The notes below the pieces were generated by a model that was not told where the DNA came from, did not search any database, and worked only from the letters and a program-made list of their open reading frames with translations. Below, piece by piece: positions 1 through 7,537 of a stretch of DNA of 46,761 bases (the first letter of the stretch is position 1; the number at the start of each line of letters is the position of its first letter). Origin of the DNA: Nocardia thailandica NBRC 100428 (GTDB lineage: Bacteria; Actinomycetota; Actinomycetes; Mycobacteriales; Mycobacteriaceae); NCBI RefSeq assembly GCF_000308795.1, contig NZ_BAGK01000002.1, positions 1-46,761 on the forward strand, in the 5' to 3' direction. The translations under genes were made by a program, and so were the position numbers.

Positions 1-1
1 G

Positions 2-358
2 CCGCTGCGCGCCACCGTCCAGATCCGCCGGATCGACCCGTGGTCGACCCTGAAGATCACGCTGGTGATCAGCGTCGCGCTGTTCTTCGTGTGGATGCTG
101 GCCGTCGGCCTGCTCTACATCGTGCTGGCGGGAATGGGCGTCTGGGAGCGGCTCGACACCACCCTGGGCGACATGATGAACCCGGACGGCGGTTCGCAGA
201 GCCTCATCGACGCGGGCACGGTCTTCGGCTACGCCGGCGTGATCGGGCTGATCAACGTCGTGCTGTTCACCGCGCTGGCCACGGTCGGCGTGTTCATCTA
301 CAACCAGTGCTGCGATCTGGTCGGCGGGATCCAGGTGACCCTGGCCGACCCCGACTAG
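2..358 (+). CDS. DUF3566 membrane protein, C-terminal part (5' truncated)
   Basis: The reading frame is open from the first bases of the window and ends at TAG 356-358, so only the C-terminal 118 residues are present. They begin [18 protein letters not shown], the conserved lead-in of DUF3566, followed by a membrane segment (about residues 20-46), a loop with GVWERL, and a second membrane segment around the [20 protein letters not shown] stretch. In Mycobacterium the homologue (Rv0007) sits directly after gyrA and before tRNA-Ile, exactly as here, so gyrA probably lies just upstream of the window. The molecular function is unknown; it is an integral membrane protein. A strong terminator follows. 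The family call is confident, the function is not known. Confidence 0.85.
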   Translation, partial: PLRATVQIRRIDPWSTLKITLVISVALFFVWMLAVGLLYIVLAGMGVWERLDTTLGDMMNPDGGSQSLIDAGTVFGYAGVIGLINVVLFTALATVGVFIYNQCCDLVGGIQVTLADPD

Positions 359-378
359 CGGCTCCTGTTCCGCACCTG

Positions 379-417
379 CGGCCGGTCATCCCGAAAAGGG
401 CTCTGACCGGCCGTTTT
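379..417 (+). terminator. Rho-independent terminator after the DUF3566 gene
   Basis: A perfect 10-bp stem (CGGCCGGTCA at 379-388 with TGACCGGCCG at 404-413) contains a smaller CCC/GGG stem in its loop and is followed directly by TTTT at 414-417. It separates the gyrA-side transcript from tRNA-Ile. Confidence 0.8.
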
Positions 418-494
418 GGTTATCCCGGCAGCGGTAGGGTAACCTCGTGTCTCGTTGCGGTGCACTGCTTCGGCAGGGATCGAAACACCTTCAC

Positions 495-568
495 GGGCCT
501 ATAGCTCAGGCGGTTAGAGCGCTTCGCTGATAACGAAGAGGTCGGAGGTTCAAGTCCTCCTAGGCCCA
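495..568 (+). tRNA. ileT: tRNA-Ile (GAU)
   Basis: Complete cloverleaf: acceptor arms GGGCCTA and TAGGCCC, D-loop with AGCTCAGGCGGTTAGAGC, anticodon stem CTTCG/CGAAG enclosing anticodon GAT at 529-531, and a T-arm GGAGGTTCAAGTCCTCC. Discriminator A at 568; CCA is not encoded. Same position and partner (tRNA-Ala) as in Mycobacterium. Confidence 0.97.
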
Positions 569-598
569 CTCCCGAACATTCACAGTAGGGTGGGAACC

Positions 599-706
599 AT
601 GAAGATTATCCTCACGGTTGGTGTCGTAGTCGCGGTTCTCATCGGTATCACCAAGCTGCGCAAGCGTGACGACGCCGATCTGTGGCACGAGGTGACCACC
701 CGCTGA
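599..706 (+). CDS. DLW-39 family micro-protein
   Basis: A 35-residue protein too short for ordinary gene calling. It starts at ATG 599 and stops at TGA 704-706. It has one hydrophobic N-terminal helix (about residues 2-18), a basic KLRKR stop-transfer segment, then the DDADLWHEVT motif that gives the actinobacterial DLW-39 family its name. It lies between tRNA-Ile and tRNA-Ala with only about 30 and 20 bases on either side, so it is probably co-transcribed with one or both tRNAs. A single-pass membrane location is inferred. The role of the family is not known. The motif and position make a chance ORF unlikely. Confidence 0.82.
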   Translation: MKIILTVGVVVAVLIGITKLRKRDDADLWHEVTTR

Positions 707-726
707 CCTTCGGGTCACCACCCCAA

Positions 727-799
727 GGGGCCTTAGCTCAATTGGCAGAGCACTGCCTTTGCAAGGCAGGGGTTAGGGGTTCGATTCCCCTAGGCTCCA
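727..799 (+). tRNA. alaT: tRNA-Ala (UGC)
   Basis: Acceptor arms GGGGCCT and AGGCTCC (one G-T wobble), D-arm TAGCTCAATTGGCAGAGC, anticodon stem CTGCC/GGCAG with anticodon TGC at 760-762, and T-arm AGGGGTTCGATTCCCCT. Discriminator A at 799; CCA is not encoded. Confidence 0.97.
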
Positions 800-823
800 C
801 TTCCTCTTCTTCCCCGGTGCCGC

Positions 824-2419
824 TCACCGGGTGAAAGTTCCCAGCCCGTTCTGATCGAAGTACTCGAGTCGGACGGTGTTCCCCGCGAAATCCGCGCGCG
901 AGATCGTGCCCGGTGGCGCGTTCTCCGATTGCAGGTCGAAGACGAACGTGTCGCCGTCCCAGTGGCGCAGCGGATAGCGCATTCCCTTCGGCCCGAGCAC
1001 GAGGACGAGCGCGCCGCCTTCCTCGGTGATCGTGGCGGGTCCCCAATAGTTGTTGGCGTAGGTGCCCGCGTAGGCCGGGAGCGGCTGCGCCGGGGCGGGA
1101 TTCGCCGGTGGCTGCTTGCCGACCAGCTCGCCCTCGGGCGCGCTCAGCGAGGCGAACACCGGCTTGAAGAGCGCCCGCCAGTCCTGCTGGATGGACCCGA
1201 ACTGCACCAGGTCGGCGAATTCGGCGGCGAGGATCTCCGGCACGCCGATCGGGGCGGCGTTGGTCAGCACGACGATGCCCACGTTCGCTGACGGGATGAC
1301 GTGGAAGGTGGTCGCCGCGCCCAGGGTGAAGGCGCCCGAATGGCTGTAGGCCGTGCGGCCGGCCGACGAGGAGGAGACGTTGAAACCGAAGCCGTAGCCG
1401 CCGGAGCGGGCCGTCGGGGCCTGGGCGGGGTTGGAGATCACCTGGGTGGTGATCGCGGGCGTGAGGGCCTCCTCGGGGGCGATGACGCCGCCGGGGAAGC
1501 GGCCGCCGTCGAGCATCAGCGCCAGCCAGCGGGCCATGTCGTCGATCGAGGAGCTCGCCCCGCCCGCCGGGGACTGGGCGTCGGCGTCGCGGACGTAGCG
1601 GGGCTCCCAGCGGCCGTCGACCAGGACGTGCGGTTCGGCGCGATCGGCGCGGGATTCGAAGTCGGCGAAGCGGGAGCTGGTCGAGGTCATGCCGAGCGGG
1701 CCGTAGAGCACCTGCTCCGAGAGGGTCTCCCACGGCACGCCTGCGGCCGTCGCCACCGCCTCCGCGGCGGCCGTGAGGCCGAAGTTCGTGTAGTGGTAGC
1801 TGATCCGGAACGGGTCGAGCGGCTCCTGGCGCAGCTTGTCCAGGACCTGGGCGCGGTCGTAGCCGAGGTCCTCCAGCCGGTCGCCCGCGTGCTCGGGCAG
1901 GCCGCTGCGGTGGGAGAACAGGTCGCCGATGGTGACGTTGGCGGTGACGTAGGGGTCGGCGAGGGCGAAGGACGGCAGCTTCTGGACGACCGGGGTCTCC
2001 CAGCCGACGGTGCCCGCGCCGACCTCGTGCGCGACCACGGTCGCCGCCAGCGACTTCGACACCGAGGCGAGCTGGAACACCGTGCCGGTGTCGACCTTCT
2101 CGTCGCCGCCCGCGCGGCGCACCCCGAAGCCCTTCGCGTACACCGGTTTCCCGTCGTGCACGACGGCTACCGCCATGCCCGGGATGTGGGTCTGGTCCAT
2201 CAGCGACCGGACGAGGCCGTCGAGCTGACCGACGGCGTCGGCGACCGCGTCGTCGGGCAGGGGCACGCCGGCCGCCTCGTTCGGGGGAGCGGAGGCCGCG
2301 GAGGCCGCGGAGGCCGTCGAGGGCGGTGCCGTGCTGTCGGGTGAGTCGTCGCCGCACGCGGTGACCAGCGCGAACGCCGTGATCACAGCGATCGTGAGCC
2401 TGCCGGGGCGGGGCACCAT
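824..2419 (-). CDS. Serine hydrolase / beta-lactamase-class-C family lipoprotein
   Basis: A 531-residue exported protein of the PF00144 family (class C beta-lactamase, DD-peptidase and esterase fold). Residues 1-22 are a lipoprotein signal ending in the lipobox LVTAC, with Cys22 as the acylation site, followed by a Ser/Ala/Pro-rich linker. The catalytic motifs are all visible: S119-V-S-K122 (nucleophile and general base), Y210-T-N212 and H360-S-G362. A C-terminal domain of about 130 residues after the catalytic domain looks like the beta-barrel accessory domain seen in many such esterases. It probably acts at the outer face of the membrane on a wall peptide, ester or beta-lactam; the substrate cannot be told. 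Start ATG 2419 gives the signal peptide directly. Mycobacterium has no gene at this exact position, so this looks like a lineage-specific insertion between tRNA-Ala and ppiA. Confidence 0.88.
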   Translation of the reverse strand: MVPRPGRLTIAVITAFALVTACGDDSPDSTAPPSTASAASAASAPPNEAAGVPLPDDAVADAVGQLDGLVRSLMDQTHIPGMAVAVVHDGKPVYAKGFGVRRAGGDEKVDTGTVFQLASVSKSLAATVVAHEVGAGTVGWETPVVQKLPSFALADPYVTANVTIGDLFSHRSGLPEHAGDRLEDLGYDRAQVLDKLRQEPLDPFRISYHYTNFGLTAAAEAVATAAGVPWETLSEQVLYGPLGMTSTSSRFADFESRADRAEPHVLVDGRWEPRYVRDADAQSPAGGASSSIDDMARWLALMLDGGRFPGGVIAPEEALTPAITTQVISNPAQAPTARSGGYGFGFNVSSSSAGRTAYSHSGAFTLGAATTFHVIPSANVGIVVLTNAAPIGVPEILAAEFADLVQFGSIQQDWRALFKPVFASLSAPEGELVGKQPPANPAPAQPLPAYAGTYANNYWGPATITEEGGALVLVLGPKGMRYPLRHWDGDTFVFDLQSENAPPGTISRADFAGNTVRLEYFDQNGLGTFTR

Positions 2420-2524
2420 CGCTCGACCCTATGCCCGCGCCCGACCGCGGGAAACCCCGCGTCGCCCACCGGATGCGCAGCTGCGGCCGGACCGTGACCG
2501 GTCCGCAACGACTAGCGTGCAGGA

Positions 2525-3445
2525 GTGGAATTCGTCTTCGATCATCTGCTCCGCGGCCCGGCCGACGCGCCCGCGCCCACCGGAGTCGACGGGGTGTGGG
2601 ACCGATATCGCGCGGTGGCGGGCCGGTTCGCGGGAACCGTCGACGACGCGGCCGCCGCGGGGTTCGCCGCCGACCGGCTCGGCTTCGCCTTCCTGCCCGG
2701 CTACCAGGCCGCGCTGCGCGCGCTGCTGCCCGGCCTCGACCCCGGCGCGCTGGTGTCGATGCTGGCGACCGAGCAGGGCGGCGGCCACCCGGCGGCGATC
2801 GCGACCACCCTCACCGAGACCGCGGACGGCTGGCGCGTCACCGGCACGAAATCCTTTGCCACGCTCGGTGACCGGGCGGACCGGTTCGTGGTGGTGGCGA
2901 GCACCGGCGCCGGACCGGACGGCCGCAACCGGCTGCGCGCGGCGCTGGTGGCGGCGGACGCGCCCGGTGTGCGGGTCGAGCCGCTGCCCGAGCTGCCGTT
3001 CGCGCCCGAGATCCCGCACGCGTCGGTGCGTTTCGACGAGGTGGCCGCCGAGCCGCTGCCCGGCGACGGGTACACCGACCTGCTCAAGCCGTTCCGGACG
3101 GTGGAGGACGTCCACGTGCTCGCGGCCACGCTGGGGTACCTGATCCGCGTGGCCCGCGGGGCGGCATGGCCCGACGACACCGTCGAGCGGCTGCTGGCGC
3201 TGCTGGCCGGCGTGCGCGGCATCGAACCGGCCGCGTATCGGTCTCCCGGCGCCCACGTCGCCCTCGGCGGGCTCTTCGGCGCGCTGAACACGTGGGTCGC
3301 CGACACGGAGCCGCTGTGGGCCCGCGTCGACGAGGCGCAGCGGCGACGGTGGGAGCGGGATCGGCCGCTGCTCGGTGTCGCGGGGAAGGTGCGTGCGCAG
3401 CGGCTGGCGACCGCGTGGCGAACGGTCCGTCCGGCGGGCGAATAG
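2525..3445 (+). CDS. Divergent acyl-CoA dehydrogenase-like protein
   Basis: A 306-residue protein starting at GTG 2525. The middle part (about residues 85-135) has the acyl-CoA dehydrogenase middle-domain pattern: the ATEQGGGHPAA stretch, then WRVTGTKSFAT and RFVVVAS, matching the flavin-side beta domain where the usual motif is W-x-(V/I)-x-G-x-K. The N-terminal helical domain is short and the C-terminal helical bundle is reduced, so it is about 70-80 residues shorter than normal enzymes (around 380). No catalytic glutamate is obvious at the usual C-terminal site. It may be a divergent flavoprotein, perhaps inactive as a dehydrogenase. It stands alone, divergent from the lipoprotein gene, and is followed by a large hairpin. 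The family call rests mainly on the middle domain. Confidence 0.7.
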   Translation: MEFVFDHLLRGPADAPAPTGVDGVWDRYRAVAGRFAGTVDDAAAAGFAADRLGFAFLPGYQAALRALLPGLDPGALVSMLATEQGGGHPAAIATTLTETADGWRVTGTKSFATLGDRADRFVVVASTGAGPDGRNRLRAALVAADAPGVRVEPLPELPFAPEIPHASVRFDEVAAEPLPGDGYTDLLKPFRTVEDVHVLAATLGYLIRVARGAAWPDDTVERLLALLAGVRGIEPAAYRSPGAHVALGGLFGALNTWVADTEPLWARVDEAQRRRWERDRPLLGVAGKVRAQRLATAWRTVRPAGE

Positions 3446-3461
3446 GCCCGGAAAATGGGGA

Positions 3462-3530
3462 GCGGGCCTCGGCGAAGGGGGGGAGTTAGCCGAGGCCCGC
3501 GTAGGGTCGGCCCGGGGGGGAGGGGCCGAC
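3462..3530 (+). terminator. Two consecutive strong hairpins after the acyl-CoA dehydrogenase-like gene
   Basis: A perfect 12-bp stem (GCGGGCCTCGGC 3462-3473 with GCCGAGGCCCGC 3489-3500) is followed by a second stem (GTCGGCCC 3506-3513 with GGGCCGAC 3523-3530). There is no T-run, so termination is inferred from position. The remaining sequence up to 3973 holds no convincing gene; I see nothing further I can support in it. Confidence 0.5.
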
Positions 3531-3973
3531 ATGAACGATCGTACGCGATGATTGCGGAATTCGTGTGCACGCGATCGACGAGTTTCGGAGATTTTTTCCC
3601 GCGTGTCCCGCGCGCGATGCGCCGGCCCGGCCGATGTGACGGCTGTCCCGCGCAACCAAGTCCGCGCGCGTTCTGTGTTGCCGTTCCTAATTGCCTGCGT
3701 AACAAGGTCTTTGGTAGAGAGCGCGGCCGAAAGCGGCGTTGTGGGCGGCGTCGGGGGCGCGGGGGCCGCCGCTGACGGGCGGTCGGGGATCACATCGGGA
3801 CGGCGGCGGAGTCGTCCGCGTGTCGCGTCGGCACCGGCATGTCGCGGGCACCGGCCACCGGACAAATGGGATGAGATTTGTCGGACCTCGAGGCAATACT
3901 GGACCCACCGGCCGCCCGCCTCTTCGGGTGCGCCCGCACGACAAGCGGAGAACGACTCGACTCAGGGAGAGAC

Positions 3974-4960
3974 ATGCCCGACGCAATCGTCGCCGAGGGA
4001 CTGGTCAAGCGGTACGGCAAACTCGAGGCTCTCGGCGGACTCGACCTGTCCGTACCGGAGGGCACGGTCACCGCGCTGCTCGGCCCCAACGGCGCAGGAA
4101 AGACCACGACGGTCCGGGTGCTCACCACCCTGCTGGTCCCCGACGAGGGTCGCGCCACCGTCGCGGGCATCGACGTGCTCGCCCAGCCGCAGGCCCTGCG
4201 CTCCCGCATCGGGGCCTCCGGGCAGTACGCCGCCGTCGACGAATACCTCACCGGCTTCGAGAATCTCGAGATGGTCGGGCGGCTCTACCACCTCGGTATC
4301 CAGCGCAGCAAGGAACGCGCGCGCGAACTGCTCGAGCGGTTCCGGCTCACCGACGCCGCCGACCGGCCGGTCAAGGGCTACTCCGGCGGAATGCGCCGCC
4401 GCCTCGACCTCGCCGGCGCCCTCGTGGCCAATCCGCCCGTGCTCTTCCTCGACGAGCCGACCACCGGCCTCGATCCCCGTGCGCGCCTCGACCTCTGGGA
4501 CGTCATCGAGGAACTCGTCGCCGGCGGCACCACCCTGCTGCTCACCACGCAGTACATGGACGAGGCGGACCGCCTGGCCGACGCCATCGCGGTCATCGAC
4601 CACGGCCGGGTCATCGCCCGCGGCACCGCCGACGAACTGAAGACCCTCGTCGGCGGCGACCGGATCGAACTGACCGTCGGCTCGCCCGACGAGATCGCCG
4701 CCGCGCAGCAGGTACTCACGGGGCTGGCCGACGGCGAGATCCACGTCGAGCCCGGGCTGCGGAAGGTGATCGTGCCGGTCGCCGACGGCTCCCAGGACCT
4801 GGTGACCGCCATCGGCCGCCTCAACGAGCACAAGATCACGATCAACGATGTCGCCCTGCGCAGGCCCTCGCTCGACGACGTCTTCCTCTCCCTCACCGGG
4901 CACGAAGCCGAGGACCTGATCAACGGCGGCGCGCCCGTCGAGGAAGGACAGCCGCGATGA
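3974..4960 (+). CDS. ABC transporter ATP-binding protein, DrrA/daunorubicin-resistance type
   Basis: A 328-residue ATPase that powers export through the permease encoded next. Walker A is GPNGAGKTT (37-45), the signature is YSGGM (136-140), and Walker B is VLFLDEP (D160, E161), followed by the D-loop GLD and a switch region with TTQYMDEAD. The order and the C-terminal domain of about 100 residues (DELKTLVGGDRIELTV, ending in a LRRPSLDDVFLSLTG box) are typical of DrrA-type drug and lipid exporters. Start ATG 3974 is chosen because AGGGAGAGA lies just upstream (3964-3972) and translation then begins at the family's normal N-terminus; an in-frame upstream extension to 3878 has no family similarity. 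It overlaps the permease gene by ATGA. The substrate is unknown. Confidence 0.9.
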   Translation: MPDAIVAEGLVKRYGKLEALGGLDLSVPEGTVTALLGPNGAGKTTTVRVLTTLLVPDEGRATVAGIDVLAQPQALRSRIGASGQYAAVDEYLTGFENLEMVGRLYHLGIQRSKERARELLERFRLTDAADRPVKGYSGGMRRRLDLAGALVANPPVLFLDEPTTGLDPRARLDLWDVIEELVAGGTTLLLTTQYMDEADRLADAIAVIDHGRVIARGTADELKTLVGGDRIELTVGSPDEIAAAQQVLTGLADGEIHVEPGLRKVIVPVADGSQDLVTAIGRLNEHKITINDVALRRPSLDDVFLSLTGHEAEDLINGGAPVEEGQPR

Positions 4961-5805
4961 GCACCGTCACGGTCACCGAGCAGCGGCCCCCGCTGCCCGC
5001 CCGCCTGGCGATGGTGGCAGGCGACAGCCTCACCATCGCCAAGCGCAACGTCATCAAGATCAAGCGCGTGCCCGACGTGCTCATCTTCTCGACGCTGTCG
5101 CCGATCATGTTCGTGCTGCTGTTCGCCTTCATCTTCGGCTCGGCCATCAAGATTCCCGGCCTCGAGGGCGGCTACCGCGAGTTCCTGATCGCCGGCATCT
5201 TCGCCCAGACCGTCGTGTTCGGCGCCTCGTTCACCGGCGCCGGGCTCGCCGAGGACATGCAGAAGGGCATCATCGACCGGTTCCGCTCGCTGCCGATGGC
5301 CCCCTCGGCGGTCCTGTTCGGGCGGACGCTGTCGGACGTGGTGATCAACGTGGTCAGCCTCGTCGTCATGTCGCTGACCGGCCTGCTCGTCGGGTGGCGC
5401 ATCCGCAGCTCGTTCCTCGACGCGGTGCTCGCCTACGTGCTGTTGCTGCTGTTCGCCTACGCCGTCTCGTGGATCATGGCGGTCGTCGGGCTGCTGGTCC
5501 GCACGCCCGAGGTGTTCAACAACGCCAGCTTCATGGTGATGTTCCCCCTCACCTTCCTGGCCAACACGTTCGTCCCGCTCCAGGACCTGCCGACCGTGCT
5601 CCAGGTCTTCGCGGAATGGAATCCGGTCTCCGCGCTCACCCAGGCCACGCGAGAGCTCTTCGGCAACACCAGCCCGGCGGTGCCACCACCGGACGCCCTG
5701 CCGATGCAGTACCCGGTGGTGACCACGCTCATCTGGGTCGTGGTGATCCTGGTCGTGTTCATCCCGCTGGCTCAGCGGCAGTACAAGAAGACCGTGAGCC
5801 GGTAG
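4957..5805 (+). CDS. ABC-2 type transporter permease, DrrB type
   Basis: A 282-residue membrane protein forming the export channel for the preceding ATPase. Six membrane segments are visible: about residues 43-65, 80-105, 130-150, 165-190, 195-215 and 255-275. The ABC-2 signature region GIIDRFRSLPMAPSAV follows the second segment, and the FLANTFVPLQDLP stretch is characteristic of DrrB proteins. Start ATG 4957 overlaps the stop of the ATPase gene (ATGA), so translation is probably coupled; AGGAAGGACA upstream can serve as ribosome-binding site. Together the pair is probably a lipid, drug or glycolipid exporter. Export polarity and substrate are inferred from family only. Confidence 0.9.
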   Translation: MSTVTVTEQRPPLPARLAMVAGDSLTIAKRNVIKIKRVPDVLIFSTLSPIMFVLLFAFIFGSAIKIPGLEGGYREFLIAGIFAQTVVFGASFTGAGLAEDMQKGIIDRFRSLPMAPSAVLFGRTLSDVVINVVSLVVMSLTGLLVGWRIRSSFLDAVLAYVLLLLFAYAVSWIMAVVGLLVRTPEVFNNASFMVMFPLTFLANTFVPLQDLPTVLQVFAEWNPVSALTQATRELFGNTSPAVPPPDALPMQYPVVTTLIWVVVILVVFIPLAQRQYKKTVSR

Positions 5806-5809
5806 GAGG

Positions 5810-5986
5810 TCAGTTCTGGACGGCCTCGGCCGACGTGGCCGGGGCCGCGCCGTTGCGGGAATAGCCGATGCGGGGCGGCTGGTCGGCGGGCTCGGGGAGC
5901 TGCGGGCGCTTGCTGCGCGCGACCAGCACCAGAGCGGCGGCGGCGGCGACGGTCAGCGCGGCGAGGATTCCTTTTCCGAAGGTCAT
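5810..5986 (-). CDS. Short single-pass membrane protein, possible reduced CwsA
   Basis: A 58-residue protein starting at ATG 5986, where the hydrophobic segment begins; a longer frame to 6076 adds only Arg/Pro-rich residues and overlaps ppiA. Residues 6-23 form one membrane helix (GILAALTVAAAAALVLVA), followed by RSKRPQLPEPADQPP and a polar tail. In Mycobacterium the gene opposite ppiA is cwsA (Rv0008c), a membrane protein of roughly 145 residues that binds CrgA and Wag31 and whose C-terminus is also one helix followed by a basic Ser/Arg turn and a Pro-rich tail. Position and this C-terminal pattern suggest a version lacking the N-terminal part. This is inference; no direct alignment was possible. 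Confidence 0.55.
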   Translation of the reverse strand: MTFGKGILAALTVAAAAALVLVARSKRPQLPEPADQPPRIGYSRNGAAPATSAEAVQN

Positions 5987-6066
5987 TCGACCACTGTGGC
6001 ACAAAGTGACGCGGCACGCTCCACCGCTTTCCGGGCGGCGCGGCGGGGCCGTGGGACGATGACCGG

Positions 6067-6600
6067 GTGACCTCACCGAACCAGACCGCCGTGGCGACGC
6101 TGCACACCAACCACGGCGATATCAAGATCGCTCTCTTCGGCAATCACGCGCCGAAGACGGTGCGCAATTTCGTCGGCCTGGCCGACGGAACCGCGTCCTA
6201 CACCGCCACCAATGCCGCGGGCACCGACTCGGGCCCGTTCTACGACGGCGCGATCTTCCACCGGGTGATCCCGGGGTTCATGATCCAGGGCGGTGACCCC
6301 ACCGGCTCCGGCCGCGGCGGGCCGGGCTACGAGTTCGGCGACGAATTCCACCCGGAGCTGCGCTTCGACCGCGGCTACCTGCTGGCCATGGCCAACGCCG
6401 GTCCGGGCACCAACACCAACGGTTCGCAGTTCTTCATCACGGTCGGTCCCCAGCCGCACCTGAACCGGCGGCACACCATCTTCGGTGAGGTGGTCGACCC
6501 GGACTCGCGCAAGGTCGTCGACGCCATCGCCGCGGTCAAGACCGACCGCAACGACCGGCCGACGGAACCGGTCGTGATCTCGGGGATCACGCTCTCCTAG
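6067..6600 (+). CDS. ppiA: Peptidyl-prolyl cis-trans isomerase, cyclophilin type
   Basis: A 177-residue cytoplasmic cyclophilin that catalyses cis-trans isomerisation of X-Pro bonds. The core is clear: [20 protein letters not shown] at the N-terminus, [20 protein letters not shown] (the catalytic Arg and the Phe/Met/Gln pocket), [18 protein letters not shown], and HTIFGEV near the C-terminus. Length matches the short bacterial type with no signal peptide. Start is GTG 6067; the next residues match the family start. In Mycobacterium ppiA (Rv0009) is also between the cwsA and Rv0010c positions. It is convergent with the PH-domain gene, and the 42-bp gap contains a parS-like palindrome. Confidence 0.95.
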   Translation: MTSPNQTAVATLHTNHGDIKIALFGNHAPKTVRNFVGLADGTASYTATNAAGTDSGPFYDGAIFHRVIPGFMIQGGDPTGSGRGGPGYEFGDEFHPELRFDRGYLLAMANAGPGTNTNGSQFFITVGPQPHLNRRHTIFGEVVDPDSRKVVDAIAAVKTDRNDRPTEPVVISGITLS

Positions 6601-6609
6601 GCGCGGCGA

Positions 6610-6625
6610 CGTTTCACGTGAATCA
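6610..6625. promoter_or_regulatory. parS: parS-like ParB-binding site
   Basis: The 16-bp sequence CGTTTCACGTGAATCA matches the bacterial parS consensus TGTTTCACGTGAAACA at 14 of 16 positions, and its core TTCACGTGAA (6613-6622) is a perfect palindrome. It lies in the 42-bp gap between the convergent ppiA and PH-domain genes, where no promoter is needed. Origin-proximal position is where parS sites normally occur. ParB binding is inferred. Confidence 0.72.
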
Positions 6626-6642
6626 TCGGCCTGCGCCGCGGT

Positions 6643-7095
6643 TCACGTCACGGATTCGAAGCCGCTGGTGACCAGGAGATCGAACACGTCGACCGGGTTC
6701 GTCCCCAGGTCCCAGCGGCCGAAGATCAGCAGCCGCTCGGCGCCGTCGTGGTGGACGTCGACCTCGAGCATGGTGGTCTTGCGGCCGATCCGGCGATAGG
6801 ACACCAGCCGGATCCGGTCGATGACCTCGAGGGGGTACTCGTCGCGGCCGGTCAGGGTGCCGACGATCAGCTTGGGCGCCGGCCCCGCCACCGCGCTGAG
6901 TCGCGGCCGCTGGCGCAGGCCGAGCCCCGCCAGGCCCAGCATCACCACGGCGGCGACGCCGATGAGGAGCCTGCTCGGCCCGTCCTGGGCCAGGAAGGCG
7001 GCGACGGCGAGGACGACACCGCCGCCCGCCACGGCGATCAGCCCCGCCAGCGGGGTACTCCAGGAGAAGCTGTGCTCGGACGGCACGGCGTTCAC
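6643..7095 (-). CDS. PH domain-containing membrane protein (Rv0010c-like)
   Basis: About 150 residues. Two adjacent membrane helices at the N-terminus (LAGLIAVAGGGVVLAVAAFLA and LLIGVAAVVMLGLAGLGL) are followed by a small PH-like domain: RPRLSAVAGP, then VIDRIRLVSYRRIGRKTTMLEVDV, and the conserved LLIFGRWDLGTNPVDVFDLL box, which closely follows Mycobacterium Rv0010c (LILSRWDLGTDPVEVLDAL). I chose GTG 7095, which has GGGGGA about 9 bases upstream; a GTG at 7143 would add 16 residues but runs through a DnaA box. Position next to crgA is the same as in Mycobacterium. The role is unknown; a link to division is only by neighbourhood. Confidence 0.8.
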   Translation of the reverse strand: MNAVPSEHSFSWSTPLAGLIAVAGGGVVLAVAAFLAQDGPSRLLIGVAAVVMLGLAGLGLRQRPRLSAVAGPAPKLIVGTLTGRDEYPLEVIDRIRLVSYRRIGRKTTMLEVDVHHDGAERLLIFGRWDLGTNPVDVFDLLVTSGFESVT

Positions 7096-7122
7096 GTCGC
7101 TCGATCCCCCATCATCCTCGAG

Positions 7123-7144
7123 TTGTCCACAGGCTTCATCCACA
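7123..7144 (+). promoter_or_regulatory. DnaA boxes upstream of the PH-domain gene
   Basis: TTGTCCACA at 7123-7131 is a perfect match to the actinobacterial DnaA box, and TCATCCACA at 7136-7144 differs by one base from TTATCCACA. Both lie in the short gap between crgA and the PH-domain gene, close to its proposed start. DnaA binding is inferred. Confidence 0.5.
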
Positions 7145-7176
7145 AGTGTGAATGAATCACACGTGTGTAAGCAGGG

Positions 7177-7443
7177 TCAGCGCCACCGCATCGTCATGAT
7201 GAGGCCGACCACCATGAGGCCGAAGCCGATCAGGAAGTTCCAGGCGTTCAGGTCGTTCATCCAGCTGATCTTCTCGGCCGCCAGGTAGTACACCAGCAGC
7301 CACACCAGCCCGGCGAGCATGAAGCCCAGCATGATCGCGACGTACCACACCGGCGACGGGCCTGCCGCCTTCACCTTCACCGGCGTCCGGCTGGCTGCGG
7401 TCGGGGTGTAGTTGGCCTTCTTACGGACCTTGGACTTGGGCAT
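7177..7443 (-). CDS. crgA: Cell division protein CrgA
   Basis: An 88-residue membrane protein. The N-terminus MPKSKVRKK is basic and cytoplasmic, followed by the two CrgA helices: about residues 33-54 ([21 protein letters not shown]) and 68-86 ([19 protein letters not shown]), with the short [16 protein letters not shown] loop between them. Length and arrangement match actinobacterial CrgA, which sits at the septum and contacts FtsZ, FtsQ, FtsI and, in mycobacteria, CwsA. Start ATG 7443 is well placed. It is convergent to nothing and is divergent from the amidotransferase gene. The location at the edge of the kinase/cell-shape cluster is conserved. Confidence 0.95.
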   Translation of the reverse strand: MPKSKVRKKANYTPTAASRTPVKVKAAGPSPVWYVAIMLGFMLAGLVWLLVYYLAAEKISWMNDLNAWNFLIGFGLMVVGLIMTMRWR

Positions 7444-7537
7444 GACGTCCTCGTATTCGGAGTACAGGTAACCCCTAGGCTATCCCAACAGGTAATGGAT
7501 GCGACGGTCACCGGTGTCGGCACGTACGCTTTCGTGC

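Noticed and set aside
2525..3445. Full catalytic acyl-CoA dehydrogenase
   Set aside because: Too short, with a reduced C-terminal domain and no visible catalytic glutamate, so described only as divergent.
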